A stretch of 64,000 nt of DNA, taken from the NCBI GenBank assembly GCA_001870995.2, contig MLAV02000002.1:186001-250000 (forward strand), in the 5' to 3' direction. A program made the translations under genes and the position numbers. Shown here piece by piece: positions 44,565 through 52,423 of this stretch. The DNA is from Chitinophaga sp. CB10. GTDB lineage: Bacteria > Bacteroidota > Bacteroidia > Chitinophagales > Chitinophagaceae. Under the pieces are notes generated by a model. It had not been told where the DNA came from and searched no databases. It worked only from the letters and a program-made list of their open reading frames with translations. How positions within the stretch are numbered: the stretch's first letter is position 1; each line of letters starts with the position of its first letter.

Positions 44565-45336
44565 TGGAAATGGCACCTATCAGGACATTGGACAGGGCCC
44601 GGCGGTAGTACTCATTCACGGATTTTCAGAGAACAACGAAGTGTGGAAACCACAACAGGAAGCCCTTAGCGGGGATTGCCGGTTGATACTGCCCAACCTT
44701 CCCGGTACAGGAAAATCGCAACTTACAGAGGGGCTTACCATTGCCGCCATGGCAGACTACGTATATTCCATACTGTTAGCAGAAAATATAAAAGAAGCGG
44801 TAGTAATCGGTCACTCCATGGGAGGCTATGTAGCGCTCGCGCTGCTGCAGCAACACCCGGAAGTAATCAAAGGACTCGGCCTTTTTCACTCCACGGCAGC
44901 CGCCGATACGGAAGAGAAAAAGGATACACGTAGAAAATCCATGGCCTTTATCCAGCAACATGGTGGCGAACTATTTACCCGGCAAACGATCCCTAATCTG
45001 TTTAGCCCGGCAACCAAAACTAAAAAGCCCGAACTGGTGGAGGCTTGTATCGACATGTGCGTACAATGTCCCGACGAATCACTCATTGCCTATACCAATG
45101 CAATGATGCAACGACCCGATCTAACCGGATTACTGACTTCCGTTACAACGCCTGTGCTGTTTGTGATAGGGAAAGATGATAACGCCGTAGCGCCTGCCAG
45201 CGTAATACAACAGGTGATGCTGCCAAAAACCAGCAACGTTTTCATTTTTGAAGAGGTAGGACACATGGGAATGTGGGAAAAAATTGAAGCCAGTAATCAT
45301 TTACTGAAACAATTTATTTCATTCTGCCAGCTGTAA
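44545..45336 (+). CDS. Alpha/beta hydrolase
   Basis: 263 residues from ATG 44545, which overlaps the end of lnt by 20 nt; a longer frame from 44509 is less likely because its first residues have no family match. The fold is shown by VVLIHGFSENNEVW (oxyanion HG), the nucleophile elbow GHSMGG (about residue 90), the acid in FVIGKDDNAV, and the catalytic histidine in VGHMGMW near the end. Substrate unknown; the sequence resembles the esterase/lactonase-type (MhpC-like) group. Translational coupling with lnt is likely. Confidence 0.88.
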   Translation: MWKTINNGNGTYQDIGQGPAVVLIHGFSENNEVWKPQQEALSGDCRLILPNLPGTGKSQLTEGLTIAAMADYVYSILLAENIKEAVVIGHSMGGYVALALLQQHPEVIKGLGLFHSTAAADTEEKKDTRRKSMAFIQQHGGELFTRQTIPNLFSPATKTKKPELVEACIDMCVQCPDESLIAYTNAMMQRPDLTGLLTSVTTPVLFVIGKDDNAVAPASVIQQVMLPKTSNVFIFEEVGHMGMWEKIEASNHLLKQFISFCQL

Positions 45337-45365
45337 AACAAAGGCAGACAAACACTTTTCTGGTT

Positions 45366-48002
45366 GTGAAAAAACTACTGTTCATCCTCATATGTATGAT
45401 GGGCACGCTCGCCGTGCACGCCAAACATATCATAGGAGGGCAAGTGTATTACACTTTCCTGCGACAGGAAACCGATGGAAAATATACTTATCGTGTAACC
45501 ATGCGCCTGTACCGCACCTGTGAGAGCGGGCAGAATATTGCCGAAATGCCTCCTTCCGTGTACCTGACTGTTTTCAATAACGACCCGCCCAATACCGGCG
45601 TGGCCGTCAGCACCATTTCAGTAGGCCGCTCCTCCTTTGAACAAAAGGAACTGGCGCAGGTAGACCCCTGTATCGTAAACCCGCCACGCGTGTGCTTCCA
45701 GGTGGCTTATTATACCACCAACATCACGGTAGCTCCTAACGACCTCGGCTATACGGTGGCCTTCCAGAGCTGCTGCCGGGATAACTTCATGGTCAATATC
45801 GTGGCGGAAAATATGAACGGCCCCGCCGGCAACCAGGGCACCGGCGCTACTTACTTTACAGAACTGCCCGGAAGAACAAACGGTATCCCCGAAAACTCCA
45901 GCCCGCAATTCAATAAGGAAGAAGCTACCCTCGTATGCGCAGGAAAAAAATTCACCTATGATTTTTCCGCCAGCGATCAGGATAATGATGAACTGACCTA
46001 CTCCTTCTGCTCCGCCTATAAAGGCGGCCGGGCAACGAATAATACCGGCATCCCCGATCCAGCCGTGGCGCCGCCATATAGCTATGTCAGTTATGTTCCG
46101 CCCTACTCCGGCAGCTCCCCCCTGGGCCCGAACGTGACGATCGATGCTAAAACCGGTATCATCAGCGGTATCGCGCCCGACCCGGGAAAATATGTAGTAA
46201 CCGTTTGCGTGGAAGAAAGACGCAATGGTAAACTGGTAGGCACCCTCAGAAAAGATTTCCACATCAATGTGACTACCTGCGTCAAACAGGTGGTGGCAGC
46301 CATGCCGGAAAAATATGCGGAATGCCGCAGCATGACGGTGACCTTCCTCAATAACAGTACCCTCGGTAAGCCCTATCACTGGGACTTTGGAGATGGCGCT
46401 ACCCTTGACACCGATGATCCGGCCCCCCTGCCCCATACCTATACCACTCCGGGGATTTATACCGTTAAGTTGTATGTAGATAAAAACAGCAATTGCGGGG
46501 ACAGCGCTACGGCCAAAGTATATGTCTTCCCGGTCTTTAATACCGATTTTACCACTGCCGGCAGATGTGTGGATAAACCGGTGCAATTCACGGACAGGAG
46601 CAGAACGGATATGGGTACCATGGCTTATTATAAATGGGACTTCGGCACCGGTGTGGCAGCGGACACCTCCAACCTCCCCAACCCGCAGTTCACCTATACC
46701 AAAACCGGCACTTACCAGGTGATCATGTATGCCCGCACCAGCTTTGGCTGCGAGCAGTTTGACACCACGCAGTTATCCGTGTACGATCATCCGCCGCTGT
46801 ACACCACGGCAGATACCGTGATCTGTATCAAGGATTCCCTGAAGCTTTCCGCTTCCAGCGATGTGCCCGGCACCTTCACCTGGCAGCCTGCCAGCTACCG
46901 GATCTTCGATGAAAATACAGCCACGCCAACGGTGTACCCGTTGGTAGATACGGCTTATACCGTGTATTTCACAGACCAGGAACAATGCACTTCTGAAAAG
47001 CGTGTAGCCATTGATGTTAGAGAGGAAATACACGTGAATGCCATGAGTGACAGCACTGTTTGCACGGGGGACGAAGTGAAGCTACATGCCACTTCCGACG
47101 GAGCTTATGGTTATACCTGGACGGAGCTGGGCAGCAACGCCGTGGTAGGCAACGCCTTACAGGCGGCCATCTTACCACAACCGCCCCAACAACATTACGA
47201 GATACATGCCCAGCTGGGTAAGTGCCATGCGCGCGACACTGTGCAGTTAAAAGTCGTAGATCCGCCACGCGCGGCAGCCCTGCCGGATTCAACCATCTGC
47301 AGCGGCAGCAAAGTATTGTTGCGCGCCAGCGGCGGCGCGTATTATACCTGGTCCCCCAGCTACTACGTGGAAAATCCCCGCAAAGCGATCACCTACGCCA
47401 AACCGGTTGACACTACCTTATTCACAGTAACGGTGACGGATACACTGGGATGCCCCAAAGCAGTAACAGCAACGGCATTGGTGAAGGTGGTACCGCCGGT
47501 GAAAGCCTTTGCCGGTAATGATACCATTGTGATGCTGGGCACGCCTTTCCAGCTGCATGCCACCGGTGGCGTGAGGTACACATGGTCGCCCCCGAGCGGA
47601 CTCAGTACTACCACCTCCGCGACGCCCTATGCCGCCTACGATAAGGACATCACCTATACCGTTACCGCCTATACGCAGGAAGGCTGCAGTGGCACCGATG
47701 ATATTTTCGTGAGATTCATCGCAGGGCCGGAAATCTATATACCTAATGCGTTCTCTCCTAACGGCGATGGAAAAAATGATATTTTCCGCCCGCTGCCTGT
47801 TGGCATTGTACAAATGAATTACTTCCGCGTGTATGATCGCTGGGGCAAGCTAATGTATTCATCCACAGCGTATATGAAGGGATGGGATGGCACCGTGAAC
47901 GGTAAGCCCGCGCCAGTAGGCACCTATGTTTGGATGGTGGAAGGCGTGGATATTAATCAAAAAACTATCAGTTTAAAAGGAACGGTAACGATCGTACGAT
48001 AA
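45366..48002 (+). CDS. T9SS type-B surface protein with HIIGG N-terminal domain and PKD/Ig-like domains
   Basis: 878 residues from GTG 45366, with a signal peptide (cleavage near AVHAKH). The mature protein begins KHIIGGQVYYTF; this domain (about 20-320) ends in a segment PPYSGSSPLGP...GKYVVTVCVEE shared with the next gene. At least two PKD domains follow (WDFGDGA; YKWDFGTGV; about 325-480), then three or four Ig-like/SprB-type domains (repeated DTAYTVYFTD-like strands; about 490-780) and the type-B C-terminal sorting domain (PNAFSPNGDGKNDIF). T9SS export to the surface is expected. The ligand is unknown. Its tandem neighbour is a paralogue; no SprF gene is adjacent. Confidence 0.9.
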   Translation: MKKLLFILICMMGTLAVHAKHIIGGQVYYTFLRQETDGKYTYRVTMRLYRTCESGQNIAEMPPSVYLTVFNNDPPNTGVAVSTISVGRSSFEQKELAQVDPCIVNPPRVCFQVAYYTTNITVAPNDLGYTVAFQSCCRDNFMVNIVAENMNGPAGNQGTGATYFTELPGRTNGIPENSSPQFNKEEATLVCAGKKFTYDFSASDQDNDELTYSFCSAYKGGRATNNTGIPDPAVAPPYSYVSYVPPYSGSSPLGPNVTIDAKTGIISGIAPDPGKYVVTVCVEERRNGKLVGTLRKDFHINVTTCVKQVVAAMPEKYAECRSMTVTFLNNSTLGKPYHWDFGDGATLDTDDPAPLPHTYTTPGIYTVKLYVDKNSNCGDSATAKVYVFPVFNTDFTTAGRCVDKPVQFTDRSRTDMGTMAYYKWDFGTGVAADTSNLPNPQFTYTKTGTYQVIMYARTSFGCEQFDTTQLSVYDHPPLYTTADTVICIKDSLKLSASSDVPGTFTWQPASYRIFDENTATPTVYPLVDTAYTVYFTDQEQCTSEKRVAIDVREEIHVNAMSDSTVCTGDEVKLHATSDGAYGYTWTELGSNAVVGNALQAAILPQPPQQHYEIHAQLGKCHARDTVQLKVVDPPRAAALPDSTICSGSKVLLRASGGAYYTWSPSYYVENPRKAITYAKPVDTTLFTVTVTDTLGCPKAVTATALVKVVPPVKAFAGNDTIVMLGTPFQLHATGGVRYTWSPPSGLSTTTSATPYAAYDKDITYTVTAYTQEGCSGTDDIFVRFIAGPEIYIPNAFSPNGDGKNDIFRPLPVGIVQMNYFRVYDRWGKLMYSSTAYMKGWDGTVNGKPAPVGTYVWMVEGVDINQKTISLKGTVTIVR

Positions 48003-48064
48003 TGACACTTCAGTGAACCGGAACTGCTCATTTTTTGTTAAATTAATAGAGCAGTACCCCCATT

Positions 48065-49990
48065 ATGAAGAGAGTCATTTTCCTGGTACTTGGCTGCTGT
48101 TTGTTATTCCTTAATGCAGCTGGCTATCATATTATTGGTGGCGAGATTTATTACAAGACGATTGGTATGAGTGCAGATAGCCTCCGCTACCGCTATCTTA
48201 TCACACTCAAACTGTACCGCGACGCAGATTTTACCTGCGGCGACCGGCAAGGTTGTATCGACCGGTTTGAAAATCCCTCCGTAGCAAATGTTTACTCTTC
48301 CAATGGCGCCCGTATATTATCCTCTGTATATCTCTACATCACCGCGGTAAAACCGCTGATAGACACGCTTAAAAACCCCTGCCTGGCCCCCCAGGCCCAG
48401 CACCTGGAAGTAGCCTTCTATGAAGCAACGATTGAACTGCCGCCCATTGCCGGCGGATACTACGTATCCTCCCAGCGTTGCTGCCGCGGGGAAAAACTCA
48501 CCAACATCTACGATTCGGAACATGAAGGCTCCACTTACTACACCGTCATCCCCGGCACGGAATCCAGGCCAAACAACAACAGCGCTTATTTCAACAAGGA
48601 TACCACCGTCGTCATCTGCAACGCCATCGGGTTTTCCATGGACTATGCCGCCTTTGACGAGGACGGGGATAGCCTGACCTACAGCCTTTGCAGCGCCCTG
48701 ACGGATGGTACGCTCAATAACGACCGCAGCTCCACCACGCCGCCGCCTTATAATACCACCGTAAGGTACATTCCGCCCTATTCCGGCAATAACCCCATGG
48801 GCGGGAGCCCGCAAATCAGTATCAACCACCGCGGCATGATCACCTGCACGCCGGACAGGCCGGGCAAATACGTAGTAACAGTATGCGTAAACGAATATGA
48901 CCGGGCTACCAAAAAATTGCTCGGCACCCACAGCAAGGATATCCTGATGACCGTATTCGATTGTACCACGAAGATCACCGCTACGATACCCTCCGTATTA
49001 CGGAATTGTGCGGATGAGCCTACTATGGCCGTGCCGATGCCCAATTACAGCAACGCGGGCTTTACGTCTACCTATTACTGGAATTTTGGAGATGGCACCG
49101 ACACGGTGACCACCAGCCGTAACCTCTTCCAGCACGTATTTCCGGATACCGGTGTATATAAGATCAAGCTGGTGGTAAATCCCGGCCTCGCCTGTACGGA
49201 CAGCACTACCGGCCAGGTGGCGAATTATCCGGGCTTAAAAGCTGATTTTAAGAACACAGGCTTCTGCAAAGGCGATCCAATCCAGTTTGAAGACCTTTCC
49301 ACCTATCAATACGGCGCTATCACCAGCCGGCGGTGGGAAATCGATGCGGACAGCTCCATATCGGATCAGCCTTCCCGCTTCCTGACCTATACCTTCCCCA
49401 GCGCCAGTTTATACAGCATTACGCTGACCATTAATACCAATACCCAATGTGAAAAAACCGTCACCAAAGACGTGCGCATATATGCCGTCAATCCCTTTGC
49501 CGGCAATGATACCATCCTGGTGAAAGGCCTGCCGTTTACGATGCAGGGCAGCGGCGGGGATATCTATCAATGGACGCCCTCCTTTGGGTTGAGCAATCCC
49601 AACATCGCTAACCCGGTGCTGCAATCTGTAACGGATACGACCTACATCCTGAAAGTGGCCAGCCAGCAGGGCTGCGTGGGATATGATACCGTTAGCGTGA
49701 AGTTCTTTGCCGGCCCTGAAATGTATATCCCCAATGCGTTTTCCCCGAACGGAGACGGGATCAACGACCGGTTCCGCTTTATACCCGTAGGCATGGTGAG
49801 TTATAAATACTTCCGTATCTACAACCGTTGGGGCCAGGAACTCTATGCGTCCACTGATTTCCGCAACGGCTGGGACGGTACCGTCCTGGGCAAACCCGCT
49901 CCGGTGGATACTTACATCTGGATACTCAGCGCTACGGATATCAGCGGCCAGGAAATACAGCGCAAAGGAACCGTAACACTCATCCGGTGA
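48065..49990 (+). CDS. Paralogous T9SS type-B surface protein, shorter
   Basis: 641 residues, ATG 48065, signal peptide ending near NAAGYH. It begins YHIIGGEIYYKT, matching the first protein, shares the two-cysteine QRCCRG/QSCCRD position and the PPYSGNNPMGG...GKYVVTVCVNE segment, so the N-terminal domain (about 18-310) is conserved between the pair. Two PKD domains (YWNFGDGT; then RRWEIDAD, about 320-480) and one further domain precede the type-B C-terminal sorting domain (PNAFSPNGDGINDRF). It is about 240 residues shorter because it has fewer Ig-like domains. The genes are 62 nt apart and probably arose by duplication. Confidence 0.9.
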   Translation: MKRVIFLVLGCCLLFLNAAGYHIIGGEIYYKTIGMSADSLRYRYLITLKLYRDADFTCGDRQGCIDRFENPSVANVYSSNGARILSSVYLYITAVKPLIDTLKNPCLAPQAQHLEVAFYEATIELPPIAGGYYVSSQRCCRGEKLTNIYDSEHEGSTYYTVIPGTESRPNNNSAYFNKDTTVVICNAIGFSMDYAAFDEDGDSLTYSLCSALTDGTLNNDRSSTTPPPYNTTVRYIPPYSGNNPMGGSPQISINHRGMITCTPDRPGKYVVTVCVNEYDRATKKLLGTHSKDILMTVFDCTTKITATIPSVLRNCADEPTMAVPMPNYSNAGFTSTYYWNFGDGTDTVTTSRNLFQHVFPDTGVYKIKLVVNPGLACTDSTTGQVANYPGLKADFKNTGFCKGDPIQFEDLSTYQYGAITSRRWEIDADSSISDQPSRFLTYTFPSASLYSITLTINTNTQCEKTVTKDVRIYAVNPFAGNDTILVKGLPFTMQGSGGDIYQWTPSFGLSNPNIANPVLQSVTDTTYILKVASQQGCVGYDTVSVKFFAGPEMYIPNAFSPNGDGINDRFRFIPVGMVSYKYFRIYNRWGQELYASTDFRNGWDGTVLGKPAPVDTYIWILSATDISGQEIQRKGTVTLIR

Positions 49991-50007
49991 TTCGCTGCAA
50001 ATTGCAT

Positions 50008-50015
50008 TACTTTTG
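50008..50015 (+). promoter_or_regulatory. -7 promoter element TACTTTTG for the SDR gene
   Basis: Plus-strand match to TAnnTTTG, 31 nt before the SDR ATG. Confidence 0.5.
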
Positions 50016-50046
50016 CATCCTCAGCTTATCTTAAAAATTTGTTCAC

Positions 50047-50802
50047 ATGGGTATTGTTCTTGTTACAGGCGCTACGGCTGGATTTGGTGAGGCCTGCGCT
50101 ATTACTTTCGCTTCCAAAGGTTACGATGTTATTATTACCGGCCGCCGTAAAGAAAGGCTGGAAGCGCTTTCCACTCAGCTCGCACAGGAATATGGTACCA
50201 ACGTACTGGCCCTCAATTTTGATGTAAGGAACGAACAGGAAGTGGCCAGCGTACTGGGAGGCATCCCGGAGGAATGGAAAGCCATCGATATCCTGGTCAA
50301 TAACGCCGGACTGGCCGCAGGGCTCAGCAGCATTGAAGAAGGCAGTCTGGACGACTGGAACGCAATGATAGACACCAATGTGAAAGGCCTCCTCTATGTT
50401 TCCCGGGTGGTGATGCCCTGGATGCGCGCCCGCACTACCGGCCATATCATCAATATAGGCTCTACCGCCGCCAAACATGTATATGCCAAAGGAAATGTTT
50501 ACTGCGCTACCAAAGCCGCGGTGGATGCTATTTCCCAGGGTATGCGGATCGATTTGCTGCCCTACCGTATCAAAGTGACAGCCATTCATCCGGGTGCTGC
50601 TGAAACGGAGTTTTCTATGGTGAGATTTAAAGGCGACGAGGAAAAAGCCAAAGCGGTTTACCAGGGTTTCATTCCGCTGAGTGCCCAGGATGTAGCAGAC
50701 GTGGTTTTCTACGTTACTACGTTACCCGCGCATGTATGCATCAACGACCTGGTGTTGACGCCACTGCAGCAGGCAAACGCCTATTACATAGATAAAAATT
50801 AA
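50047..50802 (+). CDS. Short-chain dehydrogenase/reductase (YdfG-like)
   Basis: 251 residues, ATG start. A classical SDR: TGATAGFG nucleotide-binding loop (about 7-14), NNAG (about 85), catalytic serine in NIGSTAA and YCATK (Tyr and Lys), then HPGAAETEFS. The closest recognisable type is the YdfG/YMR226c group of 3-hydroxy acid dehydrogenases (NADP-dependent), suggested by overall length and the EFSMVRFKGD segment. The true substrate is not certain. Single-gene unit. Confidence 0.9.
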   Translation: MGIVLVTGATAGFGEACAITFASKGYDVIITGRRKERLEALSTQLAQEYGTNVLALNFDVRNEQEVASVLGGIPEEWKAIDILVNNAGLAAGLSSIEEGSLDDWNAMIDTNVKGLLYVSRVVMPWMRARTTGHIINIGSTAAKHVYAKGNVYCATKAAVDAISQGMRIDLLPYRIKVTAIHPGAAETEFSMVRFKGDEEKAKAVYQGFIPLSAQDVADVVFYVTTLPAHVCINDLVLTPLQQANAYYIDKN

Positions 50803-50838
50803 CACATACGTGTGATATTACGATTTAGTAAAAGCAAG

Positions 50839-50846
50839 TATATTTG
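50839..50846 (+). promoter_or_regulatory. -7 promoter element TATATTTG before a small gene
   Basis: Plus-strand match to TAnnTTTG with a transcript start expected near 50850. About 100 nt of leader then precede the 53-codon frame at 50952. Confidence 0.55.
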
Positions 50847-50852
50847 AAAATA

Positions 50853-50891
50853 CCTATATCTTAAGGGCAAAACATGCCTGAAAAATATAGG
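50853..50891 (+). other. Leader hairpin of a small transcription unit
   Basis: CCTATAT (50853-50859) pairs with ATATAGG (50885-50891), closing a loop with a smaller inner stem (AGG-GCA/TGC-CT). It begins close to the predicted transcript start, so the mRNA would have a structured 5' end. Confidence 0.5.
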
Positions 50892-50951
50892 ACCCGAGCC
50901 AATGCCAGACTGAACTTGACTATCCGTTAATTTAATGAAAACCATATCCCT

Positions 50952-51113
50952 ATGCTTACATTTCTAACAATGTACTTGCTGCGCCTGTACTATCCCAGGT
51001 GGAAAGAGCAGTGGCGCTACTATTTCGGTAACACCTCCAAAGGCAATTACGGCCGCTGGGTTACTGCAAAAGATTGGGCTGGACAAAAAGGATTCTCTTT
51101 TGGTTACAGCTGA
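50952..51113 (+). CDS. Small aromatic-rich protein, 53 aa, unknown function
   Basis: An ATG-to-TGA frame of 53 codons. The protein begins MLTFLTMYLLRLYYPRWKEQ and is rich in Tyr, Trp, Gly and Lys (NTSKGNYGRW, KDWAGQKGFSFGYS), with a hydrophobic N-terminal third. It lies between a -7 promoter with a structured leader and a rho-independent terminator 28 nt past its stop, and no larger gene covers the region. It could instead be a noncoding RNA of about 320 nt with a chance frame. I recognise no homologue. Probably a small membrane-associated protein, if translated. Confidence 0.5.
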   Translation: MLTFLTMYLLRLYYPRWKEQWRYYFGNTSKGNYGRWVTAKDWAGQKGFSFGYS

Positions 51114-51141
51114 GATGTATTGTTGTACTCAATGATTTGGA

Positions 51142-51174
51142 ACGCGGAGCATGGAAGTGCCCCGCGTTTTTTTA
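51142..51174 (+). terminator. Terminator of the small transcription unit
   Basis: AACGCGG (51142-51148) and CCGCGTT (51163-51169), followed by a T run to 51174. It is on the plus strand, converging with the lipoprotein gene that ends at 51220. Confidence 0.8.
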
Positions 51175-51219
51175 TGCTATTATATCTAGCTGGGAAGTAT
51201 CCCACGTTTTTTCATCCCA

Positions 51220-52419
51220 TCACGGCCGCAACACCTGGCAAACCACCGCCGTACCTTTCCCTACCCGCTGCTTATACGCTACCAGCACCTTGTTATCCAC
51301 AGTGCCCACCACGGGGAAATTCGCGTAGGTACTGTCACCGGTCAGGAAGCTACTTTCCAAAGTCTTCCCATCGGCCGACTTATGCACAAAGCCAATGCGG
51401 CTGTTAAAGTCATCGCCCGCCTTCACCGGTTCATCCCAGGCGATATACACCTCTCCTCCATTACCTATTGCCAGCTGCGGATGCTTGGCCATAGGCGCCG
51501 CGCTGAGGGATTCCTTCTGCGTATAGGTATTCCCGTTATCCGCCGACCTGCAATAGAAAACGCCTTTGCCATGCCCCATGGTAAACCAGGCAAAATGCAG
51601 CCCCGCTTTATTAGCGCCCAAAGCAGGCCCGGTATGCGGGCACCCGTTCACCACCCAGTTATCCGCGCTGATGCGCACCGCCGGGGAAAAATGCTGCCCA
51701 TTATCCACTGAAACCTGGTGTACCATATCACGGATACTGTCGTTAATAATATCCCGGTACACGATGTGAATAGCGCCGTCATCATCTACCAGCAATTTGG
51801 TACGGCAACACTGGCAAACGGTTTCCACTACCGGCTGGCCATTGTTGAAACCATTGCGGCCATGGGTAGTAGCAAAGTAAAGGGTAGAGCCTTCCGCTGT
51901 AGCCGTTTTCCGGTTATCCAGCCAGATGGCCGCCGCCTCCCCGTTGGGCAGCAGCGTCATATCAAAATACCGCTGGTCGTAGCCGGCCGTATCCGTTACC
52001 AACGGCCTGGCCGGCTGCCAGGTGCGCCCGCCATCAAAAGATTGCGTGTACAGCACCTTACCGGCGTACTTGTTCCGCGGGTCATTGGCCTCCGTGCCAA
52101 ACATCACGATGATGCTGCCATCCGGCTTAAACAACAACTTGGGCAGGTTCTCGTCATGAGGATACACACCCGCGGAAGCCGTTACCTGTACCGGCGTGGC
52201 AAACGATTTCCCCTCGTCGGAGGATACCGTGAAATAAATATGGCTATTATGCGCACTGTCCGTCTCTATCCAGCTAACGGCAGGGCGCCCGGCCGCATCG
52301 CGCGTAATGTAGGGGCAGGCTGCCTCCACACCCGCGTGCGACAAAAACTGCGTCACCGGCTTCTCCCCATTATTACAAGCCGCAACTATTATGATAGCTG
52401 CTATCCAAATTAATCTCAT
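51220..52419 (-). CDS. BNR/Asp-box lipoprotein with a CxCC motif
   Basis: 399 residues from ATG 52419; a longer frame upstream overlaps the TonB receptor and lacks a signal. The lipobox VAACNN lies at residues 12-17, so it is an exported lipoprotein. Four Asp-box-like repeats (SSDEGKSF, SFDGGRTW, SVDNGQHF, SADNGNTY) show a sialidase-fold beta-propeller, but the usual sialidase arginine triad is not evident, so sialidase activity is doubtful. C202, C204 and C205 form CQCC, a possible metal site. The gene starts 4 nt past the stop of the TonB receptor, in one operon. Confidence 0.82.
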   Translation of the reverse strand: MRLIWIAAIIIVAACNNGEKPVTQFLSHAGVEAACPYITRDAAGRPAVSWIETDSAHNSHIYFTVSSDEGKSFATPVQVTASAGVYPHDENLPKLLFKPDGSIIVMFGTEANDPRNKYAGKVLYTQSFDGGRTWQPARPLVTDTAGYDQRYFDMTLLPNGEAAAIWLDNRKTATAEGSTLYFATTHGRNGFNNGQPVVETVCQCCRTKLLVDDDGAIHIVYRDIINDSIRDMVHQVSVDNGQHFSPAVRISADNWVVNGCPHTGPALGANKAGLHFAWFTMGHGKGVFYCRSADNGNTYTQKESLSAAPMAKHPQLAIGNGGEVYIAWDEPVKAGDDFNSRIGFVHKSADGKTLESSFLTGDSTYANFPVVGTVDNKVLVAYKQRVGKGTAVVCQVLRP

Positions 52420-52423
52420 CGCT

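Noticed and set aside
51220..52419. True sialidase
   Set aside because: The Asp-box repeats show the propeller fold only; I cannot find the arginine triad and the neighbours suggest another role.
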